From Cellvibrio zantedeschiae (GTDB lineage: Bacteria > Pseudomonadota > Gammaproteobacteria > Pseudomonadales > Cellvibrionaceae), in NCBI RefSeq assembly GCF_014652535.1, contig NZ_BMYZ01000001.1:1798001-1862000 (forward strand): a stretch of 64,000 bases of DNA, in the 5' to 3' direction. The position numbers and the translations under genes are program-made. How positions within the stretch are numbered: position 1 is the first letter of the stretch; each line of letters opens with the position of its first letter. This document shows, one piece after another, positions 34,872 to 42,886 of this stretch. The notes below the pieces were generated by a model. The model made no database searches. It saw only the letters and a list, made by a program, of their open reading frames with translations, and was not told the origin of the DNA.

Positions 34872-35304
34872 ACAACAAGTCCGTGAATTCGCCTACCAGA
34901 TCTGGGAATCTGAGGGTCGTCCTGTTGGACATTCCGAGCGTCACTGGGAAATGGCCAGCAAGTTGGTCGAGGCGCACAATGAAGAACATTTTCACGTGCA
35001 ATCCCAAGGCGATACTGACACCCCAGCTAACGAGCCTGTGGAGCCTATATCACCCGGCCAGCCACAACAGCAACCTGTGTCAGACCCTATCCAACCAGGT
35101 GAACCACCGCAACAACCTGCTCAACCTATAGCGGTAGCACCCCCCAGAAAATCCCGTGCGAAAGCGGCAGCGGATGTGCCAGCCAAATCCTTAATTGACA
35201 CTAAACCTATAGCGCTTGGCACACCTGCAGACGAAACCACAACCAAGCCGTCGGCTAAGAAGCCGGCTAAACCACGAAAATCAAAAACTGTAGAAAATGC
35301 TTAA
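34858..35304 (+). CDS. DUF2934 domain protein with Pro/Gln- and Lys-rich tail
   Basis: A 148-residue protein starting at the ATG at 34858, with CAGGAG 6 bp upstream. It overlaps treY by 14 bp. The first 40 residues (QQVREFAYQIWESEGRPVGHSERHWEMASKL) are the DUF2934 domain, a short helical motif seen in many glycogen/trehalose clusters. The rest is low complexity: repeated Gln-Pro-Pro segments, then Lys/Ala/Pro with RKSRAKAAADVPAKS. The role of DUF2934 is not known; its place inside the treY-glgX unit suggests a helper or regulator of the enzymes. Confidence 0.85.
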   Translation: MNINEQQVREFAYQIWESEGRPVGHSERHWEMASKLVEAHNEEHFHVQSQGDTDTPANEPVEPISPGQPQQQPVSDPIQPGEPPQQPAQPIAVAPPRKSRAKAAADVPAKSLIDTKPIALGTPADETTTKPSAKKPAKPRKSKTVENA

Positions 35305-35346
35305 GGGCTCTCGCCCAAGATTTTTGCAGTAGTTGGGAGATCGAGT

Positions 35347-37521
35347 ATGACCAAAAATCAGGAACATCCCGATATTAAAAATTGTACAAGGATTACCGAA
35401 GGACACCCATTTCCCTTGGGTGCAACATGGGATGGCCAAGGCGTAAACTTTGCCATTTTCTCCGCCCATGCCACCAAAGTCGAACTCTGCCTTTTTGATA
35501 GCGAAGGAAAGCAAGAGCTTGAACGTATCGAGCTTCCGGAATTTTCGGATGAAATATGGCACGGCTACTTGCCCGATATGCAAGCTGGCCAGGTATACGG
35601 ATATCGAGTTTATGGCCCCTACGACCCCGCTGCGGGGCATCGCTTTAATCACAACAAACTATTGATTGACCCCTACGCAAAACAATTGGTGGGTGAACTT
35701 ATTTGGGACGAAGCCTTATTCGGCTACACCATTGGGCATCCTGATGGCGACCTGAGTTTTGATGAGCGCGATAGCGCACCCTTCGTCCCAAAAGCAAAAG
35801 TCATTGATCCAGCGTTTGACTGGCAGGGCAAAAACAGCCATCGCGCGCCTTGGGATAAAACCATCATTTACGAAACCCACGTGCGCGGCATCAGCATGCG
35901 CCATCCGTCGGTTCCAGAAAAGTTGCGCGGGTCTTTCGCTGGCCTCGCCACCAGGGAGCTGCTGGATCACATTAAAGAACTAGGCATCTCCAGTGTTGAG
36001 CTGCTGCCGGTCCACGCGTTCGTACACGATAACCATTTACTGGAAAAAGGCCTTAAGAATTATTGGGGCTACAACAGCATTGCATTTTTGGCACCCCATG
36101 CCGAATACCTCAGTAGTGGCAACCTCAATGAATTTAAAGAGATGGCTGCCAGCCTGCATGATGCCGGGCTGGAGCTGATTCTCGACGTGGTTTACAACCA
36201 CACTGCCGAGGGCAACGAGCTGGGGCCAACCTTGTCTTTGCGCGGCATAGACAACGCAACTTATTATCGCCTCGTTCCAGACAACAACCGCTATTACATC
36301 AACGATTCTGGTACGGGCAACACACTTGACCTTACGCATCCTTGCGTCCTGCGTTTAGTCACAGATTCGCTGCGCTATTGGACTACCGAAATGGGAGTGG
36401 ATGGGTTCCGTTTTGATTTGGGCACCATACTCGCGCGCGATGAGCGCAACGGCTTTAACGAGCGTCACGGATTCCACGTTACCTGCAGGCAAGACCCAAC
36501 GCTCAGTCAACTTAAATTAATTGCAGAGCCTTGGGATTGCGGACCTGGCGGCTATCAAGTCGGTGCTTTCCCACCGGGCTGGTTCGAATGGAACGATCGC
36601 TTCCGCGATACAGTGCGGGCCTTTTGGCGTGGCGATCAAGGCAAACTGCCTGAATTAGCAAGTCGCATTACCGCATCCGGCGATTTGTTTAATTGGGGCG
36701 GTCGTCGGCCTTTTGCCTCGGTAAATTTTATTACCGCACATGATGGTTTTACCCTGCGTGATTTGGTCAGCTACAACAACAAACACAACGAAGCCAATGG
36801 CGACGAAAATCGCGATGGAACAGACAATAACCTTTCCTACAACTACGGCATTGAAGGCCCTACGGATGATCCGGAAATTAAAGCCCTTCGCTCTCGCCAA
36901 ATTCGCAACTTGTTGAGCACCCTACTCTTGTCACAAGGCACACCCATGTTGGTGGCTGGCGATGAATTTGGACACAGCCAACAAGGCAACAACAACGTCT
37001 ATTGCCAGGACAGCGAATTAAGTTGGCTGGATTGGAATTTAGACGAAGAAGCTAAAAGCCTGCTGGAATTTACTCGCAAACTTATTCAACTGCGCCACAC
37101 CTACCCCATATTGCGTCGCGGTCGTTTCCTGGTGGGCAATTACAACGAGGAAATAGGAGTAAAAGATGTAACTTGGCTCCACCCCACAGGCGTAGAAATG
37201 ACCGATGAAAGTTGGGGGCAAAATGATTTAGCCTGCCTTGGTTTAATCATGGATGGCCGCGCTCAACCAACCGGCATTCATCGCCAGGGCAGCGACGCAA
37301 CTTTGTTGTTAATTTTGAATGCACAGGCGGAGGCTGTTAATTTCACATTGCCCGAAGTTGCGCAAGGTACTGGCTGGATAAATTTGTTGGACACCAATCT
37401 CGCCGCTGAGACACCTAATAAGTCATTTATATTTTGTGAAGACTTTATTGTTACACCGCGTTCAGTACTGTTATTTGAATTGAAAAAGAAAGATGCATCC
37501 GAAATAAGCAGTGCTGAATAA
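35347..37521 (+). CDS. glgX: Glycogen debranching enzyme, isoamylase type
   Basis: A 724-residue GH13 enzyme that hydrolyses alpha-1,6 branches of glycogen. Marks: TEGHPFPLGATWDGQGVNFAIFSAHATKVELCLFD (CBM48 domain), the barrel from about residue 170, nucleophile Asp in GVDGFRFDLGT, acid/base Glu in LIAEPWDCGPGGYQVG, and the third Asp in FITAHDGFTLRDLVSYN. GGGAG lies 8 bp before the ATG. It releases linear maltodextrin that TreY and TreZ turn into trehalose. It is the last gene of the glgA-treZ-treY-DUF2934-glgX unit and ends at a strong bidirectional terminator. Confidence 0.95.
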   Translation: MTKNQEHPDIKNCTRITEGHPFPLGATWDGQGVNFAIFSAHATKVELCLFDSEGKQELERIELPEFSDEIWHGYLPDMQAGQVYGYRVYGPYDPAAGHRFNHNKLLIDPYAKQLVGELIWDEALFGYTIGHPDGDLSFDERDSAPFVPKAKVIDPAFDWQGKNSHRAPWDKTIIYETHVRGISMRHPSVPEKLRGSFAGLATRELLDHIKELGISSVELLPVHAFVHDNHLLEKGLKNYWGYNSIAFLAPHAEYLSSGNLNEFKEMAASLHDAGLELILDVVYNHTAEGNELGPTLSLRGIDNATYYRLVPDNNRYYINDSGTGNTLDLTHPCVLRLVTDSLRYWTTEMGVDGFRFDLGTILARDERNGFNERHGFHVTCRQDPTLSQLKLIAEPWDCGPGGYQVGAFPPGWFEWNDRFRDTVRAFWRGDQGKLPELASRITASGDLFNWGGRRPFASVNFITAHDGFTLRDLVSYNNKHNEANGDENRDGTDNNLSYNYGIEGPTDDPEIKALRSRQIRNLLSTLLLSQGTPMLVAGDEFGHSQQGNNNVYCQDSELSWLDWNLDEEAKSLLEFTRKLIQLRHTYPILRRGRFLVGNYNEEIGVKDVTWLHPTGVEMTDESWGQNDLACLGLIMDGRAQPTGIHRQGSDATLLLILNAQAEAVNFTLPEVAQGTGWINLLDTNLAAETPNKSFIFCEDFIVTPRSVLLFELKKKDASEISSAE

Positions 37522-37531
37522 TATCATCAGC

Positions 37532-37570
37532 AAAAGAAAAACCCCGGTTCAACACCGGGGTTTTTCTTTT
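37532..37570. terminator. Bidirectional intrinsic terminator between glgX and DUF3185 genes
   Basis: A symmetric stem ACCCCGGT / ACCGGGGT with AAAAGAAAA on one side and TTTTTCTTTT on the other. It can end both converging transcripts. Confidence 0.92.
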
Positions 37571-37587
37571 GCGTTAAGCCAAACTAA

Positions 37588-37809
37588 TTAAGCAGACTTT
37601 TTACCGGTAGCCAGCAGTAAACCACCAACTACCAAACCTGCAACGCCAGCCCATACAGGAACGTTTACACGTTCCTTGTCTTTCACTTCCATATGCAAAG
37701 GACCAAGGTCAGCCTCATGTGTTTCTTTAGTGTAGGTAAAGCCACCATAAGCAAGACCTAAACCACCTAATACGATTAATAAAATTCCGATAATTTTTTG
37801 GATACCCAT
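37588..37809 (-). CDS. DUF3185 family small membrane protein
   Basis: A 73-residue protein with two membrane helices (about residues 5-23 and 52-68) separated by a polar loop. The N-terminus MGIQKIIGILLIVLGGLGLAYGG and the VPVWAGVAGLVVGGLLL second helix fit DUF3185, a family near stress genes. AGAGGG precedes the ATG. Inner-membrane location expected. It is the last of a run of small minus-strand genes, 18 bp inside the terminator. Confidence 0.8.
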   Translation of the reverse strand: MGIQKIIGILLIVLGGLGLAYGGFTYTKETHEADLGPLHMEVKDKERVNVPVWAGVAGLVVGGLLLATGKKSA

Positions 37810-37855
37810 TTTATTTTACCCTCTATTTACCTTAATGAAATTTACCAACCTGATC

Positions 37856-38005
37856 CTAGCGTTGGTTACCTTTTCGTAAAGCACTACTTAATAACATTAA
37901 TAAAGCAACCACAAGAATTGAAGACAATAAGGAAGCCACAGAAAATGTGGTTAACATGCTGATTACACTAAACACCACTAAAAAAATTGCCGCAGCTTCC
38001 AACAT
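37856..38005 (-). CDS. Very small hydrophobic membrane protein
   Basis: A 49-residue open frame starting MLEAAAIFLVVFSV with one or two hydrophobic helices and a short basic tail (SALRKGNQR). The topology recalls the very small lmo0937-type membrane proteins but I see no convincing sequence match. The ribosome site is weak (TTGAG). It sits between the DUF3185 gene and the next small gene on the same strand. Accepted because of its composition and position. Confidence 0.45.
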   Translation of the reverse strand: MLEAAAIFLVVFSVISMLTTFSVASLLSSILVVALLMLLSSALRKGNQR

Positions 38006-38038
38006 AATCAAACTCAACTGTTGAATCCCAGCCAGACT

Positions 38039-38212
38039 TTATTCGCCAACTTTTTGTTGGCCCCAGTGATGCAACGACCAACCATCGGAATCTCCGCAAT
38101 ACACATAACCAGCAGTATTTGGGCAGTCAGTCTTAATACCGTAAACAACCAACATGATAAAAAGCACGCAAAAGATTGATACAAGAAGGTGCCATAATTT
38201 AAATGTTTTCAT
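38039..38212 (-). CDS. Small membrane-anchored protein with two cysteines
   Basis: A 57-residue protein starting MKTFKLWHLLVS, from the ATG at 38212 with the ribosome site AGGAGA 6 bp upstream. One N-terminal hydrophobic helix (residues 6-25) is followed by a polar segment with CPNTAGYVYCGDSDGW, in which the two Cys could pair. The tail would lie in the periplasm. No family recognised. It is preceded at 38300-38313 by a partial copy of the operator-like repeat, about 88 bp upstream. Confidence 0.55.
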   Translation of the reverse strand: MKTFKLWHLLVSIFCVLFIMLVVYGIKTDCPNTAGYVYCGDSDGWSLHHWGQQKVGE

Positions 38213-38336
38213 CGCATTCTCCTGACTCAATAAAATCTTCGGACAAGTTATTTTAACTTTGCACTTGAGTTAATCTTAATCAACCCAAGGTGAATTTCTG
38301 TGCGTTAGCCAACTTAAATGCCACAAGCAAATAAGA

Positions 38337-38543
38337 TCAGAATGCAAATTGGTTATCGCGCAATTGGTTTCGCATAAAATTTTTATTTGCGGCACGTTTA
38401 TACATGTGGCGATGCTTGTCCAAGTCATCAAAAAAATCATCTCTTTCAAACGCATGGGATTTTTTATCCCTACGCGCAGGCGACTTGTGTGGCTGACTAC
38501 CAGCTGTGTATTTATGGTCATCGAACTCTTGATAATATTTCAT
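38337..38543 (-). CDS. Small highly charged protein of unknown function
   Basis: A 68-residue protein starting MKYYQEFDDHKY, with AAGGA about 8 bp upstream of the ATG. It is very hydrophilic, rich in Lys, Arg, Asp, His and Phe (RRDKKSHAFERDDFFDDLDKHRHMYKRA), so it is probably a soluble, perhaps disordered, stress-type protein. A reverse-frame ORF overlaps it but has no ribosome site. No family recognised. Confidence 0.5.
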   Translation of the reverse strand: MKYYQEFDDHKYTAGSQPHKSPARRDKKSHAFERDDFFDDLDKHRHMYKRAANKNFMRNQLRDNQFAF

Positions 38544-38678
38544 AGCTCTATTCCTTAAAAATTAAATGTTTCAAGCACAAGCTTGATGAGCGAACAATAA
38601 AATCAAAATAAGCTCATATCCGTACGCTACCTCTCTTATTCGGGAGCGAAGAAAGCCGATAAATATCATTCAAAATAA

Positions 38679-38692
38679 GTACGCTGGCGCAC
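38679..38692. promoter_or_regulatory. Operator-like inverted repeat GTACG-CTGG-CGCAC
   Basis: An exact match to GTRYG-N4-CRYAC, 122 bp upstream of the DUF883 gene. It is identical in all 14 bases to the copy at 39828-39841. Confidence 0.6.
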
Positions 38693-38814
38693 GGAATTTC
38701 TTCTATTCACGCGATATTTTTAATGTTCAGATGGCGCCAAACCGACACACACCATGGCTTGTCGCTGTCAGCAAACCCATCAGGGATTCATTAACCACTT
38801 AAAGGTATTTAGCC

Positions 38815-39171
38815 ATGTCATTCCTATCTGCAGTGACCAAATCGGAACTAAAAAATAGCAAACACCAAGCACAACAATCCTCTGAAGATGTGCTTAAGGA
38901 ATTCAAAAGCTTTTTAAGCGATGTAGAAGATCTTTTTCACTCAACTACATCAGCAACTGGTGACGATTTGGTAAAAGCCAAATCGCAATTGAAGCAGCGC
39001 ATTAGCACGGCAAAAGAAACCATTGGCGATGCTGGAGATAATATCTTTAAGCAAGCCCGCAAAACCGCTGCGATCACCAATACCTATGTTCACGATCAAC
39101 CCTGGAAAGTAATTGGTACTGGTATAGCACTCAGCTTCTTGCTTGGCTTTGTGTTGGCGCGTCGCGATTAA
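38815..39171 (+). CDS. DUF883 (ElaB/YqjD-like) membrane-anchored protein
   Basis: A 118-residue protein: a long charged helical region (residues 10-90) with LKEFKSFLSDVEDLFHSTTS and KSQLKQRISTAKETIGDAG, then a C-terminal membrane helix ending GFVLARRD. This matches the ElaB/YqjD family, inner-membrane proteins that in E. coli can bind stationary-phase ribosomes. It is expected to be induced by stationary phase or osmotic stress. The operator-like repeat lies upstream and a terminator follows directly. Confidence 0.9.
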   Translation: MSFLSAVTKSELKNSKHQAQQSSEDVLKEFKSFLSDVEDLFHSTTSATGDDLVKAKSQLKQRISTAKETIGDAGDNIFKQARKTAAITNTYVHDQPWKVIGTGIALSFLLGFVLARRD

Positions 39172-39189
39172 AATTTCCTGGCAATTAAA

Positions 39190-39222
39190 AAAAATAAAGC
39201 GGCCTTGCGCCGCTTTATTTTT
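39190..39222 (+). terminator. Intrinsic terminator after the DUF883 gene
   Basis: A 12-bp perfect stem (AAATAAAGCGGC with GCCGCTTTATTT), loop CTTGC, then TT. Confidence 0.88.
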
Positions 39223-39419
39223 AACTGAACACTTCAATTACCAATGCTTATAAACGCTTCGCATTAATAAAAAAGTCCAGATGGAACATTGTGAAAACAA
39301 CCCTGGACACACACACGATACCAGTTTTGCTTTCTGCTCAATCTGGACAAGAAGTAATCACTGACTATTTACAACATGCTTAACACTAACAAGCACTTCC
39401 AATATCATCAGCTAATTCG

Positions 39420-39734
39420 TCACTTGAGGCGCATATCGTTTTTAACTGATTTTACACCGCCGACACCCGCTGCTACACGCACGGCAGTATTAATGTCAGC
39501 CTGGGAAGCAACGAAGCCACTTAACTGAACAACACCTTTAAAAGTTTCCACATTAATCTCTGCCACTTTCAAAGTAGGTTCCTGCAAAATTGCAGCCTTC
39601 ACTTTAGTAGTGATAACTGTATCGTCTACATATTCGCCTGTGCCTTCTTGCTTGTGAGTAGAAGAACATGCGACTACTGAAAACAATGCAAAAACCATAA
39701 AAAATATTGAAAAATATTTACTGACTTGTTTCAT
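39420..39734 (-). CDS. BON domain lipoprotein (OsmY-like)
   Basis: A 104-residue protein with a lipoprotein signal (lipobox VVAC, Cys23) and one BON domain: YVDDTVITTKVKAAILQEPTLKVAEINVETFKGVVQLSGFV and VGGVKSVKNDMRLK. BON domains bind phospholipids and support membrane integrity under osmotic stress, as in OsmY. It would be anchored in the outer membrane or inner membrane face. The operator-like repeat GTACG-CTGG-CGCAC is 93 bp upstream of the start. Confidence 0.9.
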   Translation of the reverse strand: MKQVSKYFSIFFMVFALFSVVACSSTHKQEGTGEYVDDTVITTKVKAAILQEPTLKVAEINVETFKGVVQLSGFVASQADINTAVRVAAGVGGVKSVKNDMRLK

Positions 39735-40059
39735 ATTAAATCTCCTTACTTAAGATAATCGAGCATCGTAGTCGGTTGCGTTATGCAATCCTGAGATCAG
39801 ATTATTCTTTAGCTAAACACAACTTCAGTACGCTGGCGCACAATTTATGATATCTGCTTAATAGGCTTACACATGAGACAAATTAATTTCGTTTTAAATT
39901 CATAAAAAATTTAAATTTTAAATAATGATAAAACTATGTGAGTTCACGTACAGACCCTAAAACATCTGGTTAATATAGTGAATTCGTAGACATCGGCATT
40001 TCGCCGCCATTGTTCCGCATTACATTTGAGCGCAGGCAATTTGTGCACAGGAGATTAAT
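39735..40059. other. Divergent intergenic region between BON and PRC-barrel genes
   Basis: 325 bp, AT-rich in the middle, containing the operator-like repeat at 39828-39841 and probably the promoters of both genes. No ORF. Confidence 0.5.
39828..39841. promoter_or_regulatory. Operator-like inverted repeat GTACG-CTGG-CGCAC
   Basis: Identical to the site at 38679-38692. It lies 93 bp upstream of the BON lipoprotein start and 218 bp upstream of the PRC-barrel gene start. Confidence 0.6.
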
Positions 40060-40479
40060 ATGAATTACGAAACTCGCGATACTTACGGTATTTATAAAAA
40101 TACTCATCATCAAGGTCCTGGCCCACAATTAATGGGCGCAGACACGCTCATTGGCAATGACGTGTATAACTACGAAGAAGAAGATATTGGTGACATTAAG
40201 GAAATAATGTTAGATGTCGCAAGCGGAAATATTGCTTATGCTGTGCTTTCGTTCGGATCAATTCTTGGCTTAGGCGAAAAATTATTTGCCGTGCCTTGGA
40301 CCGCATTAAAGCTGGATACGGAGAATAAAAGATTTTTGCTTAACATCAACAAAGAGCGTTTACAAAATGCTCCTGGTTTTGACAAAGATAACTGGCCAAA
40401 CCTGGCTGATCAAACCTGGTCAAACGACATTCACTCCTATTACGGAATTCGCCCCTACAATGGCCGCTTTCGCAATTAG
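40060..40479 (+). CDS. PRC-barrel domain protein
   Basis: A 139-residue cytoplasmic protein. The PRC-barrel is seen in GADTLIGNDVYNYEEEDIGDIKEIMLDVASGNIAYAVLSFGSILGLGEKLFAVPWTALKLDTENKRFLLN, followed by a PGFDKDNWPNLADQTW segment typical of stress-related PRC-barrel proteins. These domains serve in photosynthetic reaction centre assembly and RNA maturation elsewhere; the stress-related ones have no known activity. AGGAG precedes the ATG by 7 bp. A terminator follows. Confidence 0.88.
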   Translation: MNYETRDTYGIYKNTHHQGPGPQLMGADTLIGNDVYNYEEEDIGDIKEIMLDVASGNIAYAVLSFGSILGLGEKLFAVPWTALKLDTENKRFLLNINKERLQNAPGFDKDNWPNLADQTWSNDIHSYYGIRPYNGRFRN

Positions 40480-40500
40480 AAGAATGTTTTTTGAAACACG

Positions 40501-40530
40501 AAAAAGCCCTCGATAATGAGGGCTTTTTTA
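40501..40530 (+). terminator. Intrinsic terminator after the PRC-barrel gene
   Basis: AAAAAGCCCTC and GAGGGCTTTTTT arms with a 6-nt loop. Confidence 0.92.
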
Positions 40531-40564
40531 TTTGAAAAAATAAAAAAATATTACGTAAATTTTT

Positions 40565-40580
40565 TGCGTTAGCTAACGCA
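40565..40580. promoter_or_regulatory. 16-bp perfect palindrome upstream of a membrane protein gene
   Basis: TGCGTTAG followed at once by its complement CTAACGCA, 87 bp upstream of the start at 40668. Its half-site GCGTTAG recurs in the other operator-like sites (for example GTGCG-CTAA), but with different spacing, so a related or second regulator is possible. Confidence 0.5.
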
Positions 40581-40667
40581 CTGAAACTAAAAACCTTAAT
40601 TCATATTCTAAAACTTGTAGGGTCACACACCTTGCATTATGCAGCGATAAATTTTCTGGAGGTTGAT

Positions 40668-41645
40668 ATGGAAACACAATTCACAAGAAATACTGCGAAT
40701 GACTATCGCGAGAATGTAGCAACCACTTCATTAGCAAACAATTCACTTGCAAATGCCAGTGCTGTTTCATGGGGTGCAATATTTGCGGGTGCGGCAGCAG
40801 CAGCGGCTCTATCACTCATCCTGCTTGTATTAGGCACCGGCTTGGGCTTTTCTTCCGTTTCCGCTTGGTCTGACAAAGGCGTTAGCGGAACAACATTTAG
40901 CGTATCCACTATTCTTTGGGTGACATTAACGTCTTTAGTTGCATCAGCAATCGGTGGTTATATTGCCGGGCGCCTTAGAAATCGCTGGCTAGCAACTCCG
41001 TCTGATGAAGTTTATTTTCGCGATACCGCCCACGGCTTTTTAGCTTGGGCAGTTGCAACGCTTGCCACAGCTGCTTTATTGACATCGGTTGTTTCCACAA
41101 TTGTTGGAGCGGGCGCTCAAGCTGGAGCAAAAATTGTCGGTGGCGCAGCGGCCGCATCAACAGCAGTTGCTGCAACAACCAATAAAGACCCAGCGGAACC
41201 AACCAGCCTTGATGCAACTGCTACGCCCTACTTTTTGGATTTGCTGTTCCGTAAAGACCTTAATTTAGCGACTGCGAATGGCAATGCTGTTCCAGCATCT
41301 CCCGAACCTGAACCAGGCACTGATGCATCGAAAGCAGAAGTCGCACGCATTTATATTAATGCACTTTCAACAGGCGCATTACCTACTGAGGATGCAAGAT
41401 ACGCAGCACAAGTCGTAGCGCAGACAACAGGACTTACTCAACAAGACGCAGAGAAACGCGTAACTGACGTTTTCAAATCCTTGCAAACAAAATTGCGTAA
41501 TGCAGAAACCGCTGCCCGCGAAGCCGCAGAGCAAGCACGTAAGGCGACAGCTTATGGCTCACTGTGGTTATTTGTTTCCCTGTTAATCGGCGCGTTTATC
41601 GCAAGCTTTACGGCAATCTTCGGCGGTCGCCAACGCGATCTGTAA
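40668..41645 (+). CDS. Multi-helix membrane protein of unknown function
   Basis: A 325-residue protein. The ATG at 40668 has CTGGAGGT 6 bp upstream; an upstream in-frame start lacks one. Four or five hydrophobic segments: residues about 35-60 (SWGAIFAGAAAAAALSLILLVLGTGLG), 85-108, 130-155 and 300-322. Between helices 3 and 4 is a long polar region with repeated Ala/Glu and a helical part (GLTQQDAEKRVTDVFKSLQTKLRNAETAAREAAEQA). The SWGAIFAGA...LGTGLG motif is common in stress-associated membrane proteins, often labelled PhnA-like without evidence. Location: inner membrane. Upstream lies the 16-bp palindrome. Confidence 0.7.
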   Translation: METQFTRNTANDYRENVATTSLANNSLANASAVSWGAIFAGAAAAAALSLILLVLGTGLGFSSVSAWSDKGVSGTTFSVSTILWVTLTSLVASAIGGYIAGRLRNRWLATPSDEVYFRDTAHGFLAWAVATLATAALLTSVVSTIVGAGAQAGAKIVGGAAAASTAVAATTNKDPAEPTSLDATATPYFLDLLFRKDLNLATANGNAVPASPEPEPGTDASKAEVARIYINALSTGALPTEDARYAAQVVAQTTGLTQQDAEKRVTDVFKSLQTKLRNAETAAREAAEQARKATAYGSLWLFVSLLIGAFIASFTAIFGGRQRDL

Positions 41646-41684
41646 TTCACTGAATTTTGAACACAACCCAAGAGGAGAACTCTT

Positions 41685-41756
41685 ATGCGCTCAATACTTT
41701 TATATCTACTGGGAATCCCTATCCCGCTCATTATCTTAATTGCGATATTGACCTAA
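41685..41756 (+). CDS. Tiny conserved-looking hydrophobic peptide (23 residues)
   Basis: A 23-residue open frame, MRSILLYLLGIPIPLIILI and a short end, with an excellent ribosome site (AGAGGAGAACTC) directly upstream of the ATG. The pattern Leu-Leu-Gly-Ile-Pro-Ile-Pro-(L/I)-Ile-Ile recalls short membrane peptides I have seen next to stress genes. It lies between the membrane protein gene and the hemerythrin gene on the same strand. Too short for confident annotation, but the ribosome site and composition support it. Confidence 0.6.
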   Translation: MRSILLYLLGIPIPLIILIAILT

Positions 41757-41797
41757 TTCTTAGTTTGTTTGATTTTTAACTTTAAGAGGAATTCATC

Positions 41798-42286
41798 ATG
41801 GCAACTGCAGCAAAATATGTAGAGTCTACAAGCGCGCAGAAAACGAAAGAGGCAATCGCCTTGCTGCGTGCAGATCATAAACTGGTAAATGATTTGTTTG
41901 AGGAATATGAAAAGTCTCGTTCAGCAGCCAAGAAAAAAGCGCTGGTAAAACAGATCTGTACTGAATTAACCATTCATGCACAAATCGAGGAAGAAATTTT
42001 TTATCCTGCGGCCAAAAAAGCCTTGCAGGATAAAGAATTGATTCCAGAGGCAACCGTTGAGCACGCCACCTTGAAGGATCTTATTGCGCAGGTGGAAGGA
42101 TTGGAGCCAGATGGCGAAATGTTTGATGCAAAAATCAAGGTATTATCTGAATACGTCAAACATCACGTTAAGGAAGAACAAAATGAGATCTTCCCAAAAG
42201 TAAAAGCATCTAAATTGGATTTAGTTGAATTGGGAGCCCAGCTAACAGAGCGTAAAGAAGAATTGTTGGCGGCAGCGCTTCACTAA
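41798..42286 (+). CDS. Hemerythrin/HHE-domain protein
   Basis: A 162-residue protein with the helical hemerythrin (HHE) domain. Probable di-iron ligands are in LRADHKLVNDLF, LTIHAQIEEEIFYPAAKKA, VEHATLKDLIAQVEG and YVKHHVKEEQNEIFPKVKA, that is, His-Glu pairs on four helices. The family binds O2, NO or iron and protects against oxidative or nitrosative stress. AAGAGGA precedes the ATG. It ends at a terminator. Confidence 0.9.
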   Translation: MATAAKYVESTSAQKTKEAIALLRADHKLVNDLFEEYEKSRSAAKKKALVKQICTELTIHAQIEEEIFYPAAKKALQDKELIPEATVEHATLKDLIAQVEGLEPDGEMFDAKIKVLSEYVKHHVKEEQNEIFPKVKASKLDLVELGAQLTERKEELLAAALH

Positions 42287-42325
42287 AATTCCCGTGCCGT
42301 GACAAGACGGTGCTTCACTCTTGCG

Positions 42326-42366
42326 AACACTTTGTTATTTTCGGATAACAAAGTGTTTTGCTTTTG
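42326..42366 (+). terminator. Intrinsic terminator after the hemerythrin gene
   Basis: AACACTTTGTTAT and ATAACAAAGTGTT arms (13 bp) with a 6-nt loop, then a T-rich tail. Confidence 0.85.
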
Positions 42367-42382
42367 ATAGTTGAGAAACTAA

Positions 42383-42886
42383 TTAAATCACATCACTCAA
42401 ATTACCCAGGGTTGCGTGAATCAGATCACTAACCCTATAGGTTTCTTCATAAGACGATGTTTCAACCACCAATACAATTTGTCGACTTAAGATTGCGTCG
42501 TGCACAAGGTCCGATAACATTCGCTGTTCTCCCCGCGTGTAAAAGCTCTTATTAATAACACCCAAGCTCTCTCCCCATCCCAGGGAAACCAATTGCGGCA
42601 CTAATGACTCTTCTGCAATAAGCGTCACGTCGGTTGCATCCAGGTGCACGCCCACCAAACTACTTAAGCCAGTACCCGATAAAGAATCTGCAGCACCACC
42701 AGCAAACAAATTTCCTTCGCCCTCCAGTCCGTTCTCCTTTATAAGGCTGGTCGGCAGGATTGAATACTTGTCAAAAATGCGGATGAATTTATGGGAAACA
42801 GCTTGCGAGATTAACTGTGAAAAAAGTTTTTCCGCGCTCGACCGGGCAGAGAAAAATCCAATGACGTAATGTCTGTATATTTTCAT
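42383..42886 (-). CDS. Uncharacterised protein with a Gly-rich centre
   Basis: A 167-residue protein from the ATG at 42886 (AGGGA upstream); an in-frame start 16 codons earlier lacks a ribosome site. The start MKIYRHYVIGFFSARSSAEKLFSQLISQ followed by a Gly/Ser-rich loop (GEGNLFAGGAADSLSGTGLSS) resembles general-stress proteins of the GSP17M/YflT type, but the match is by eye only. The second half has alternating beta and alpha segments (QIVLVVETSSYEETYRVSDLIHATLG). Cytoplasmic. An operator-like repeat lies 60 bp upstream. Confidence 0.6.
   Translation of the reverse strand: MKIYRHYVIGFFSARSSAEKLFSQLISQAVSHKFIRIFDKYSILPTSLIKENGLEGEGNLFAGGAADSLSGTGLSSLVGVHLDATDVTLIAEESLVPQLVSLGWGESLGVINKSFYTRGEQRMLSDLVHDAILSRQIVLVVETSSYEETYRVSDLIHATLGNLSDVI

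Noticed and set aside
38276-38521. Minus-strand ORF overlapping the small charged protein
   Set aside because: It overlaps 38337-38543 in another frame and has no ribosome site. Only the 68-residue frame has one.
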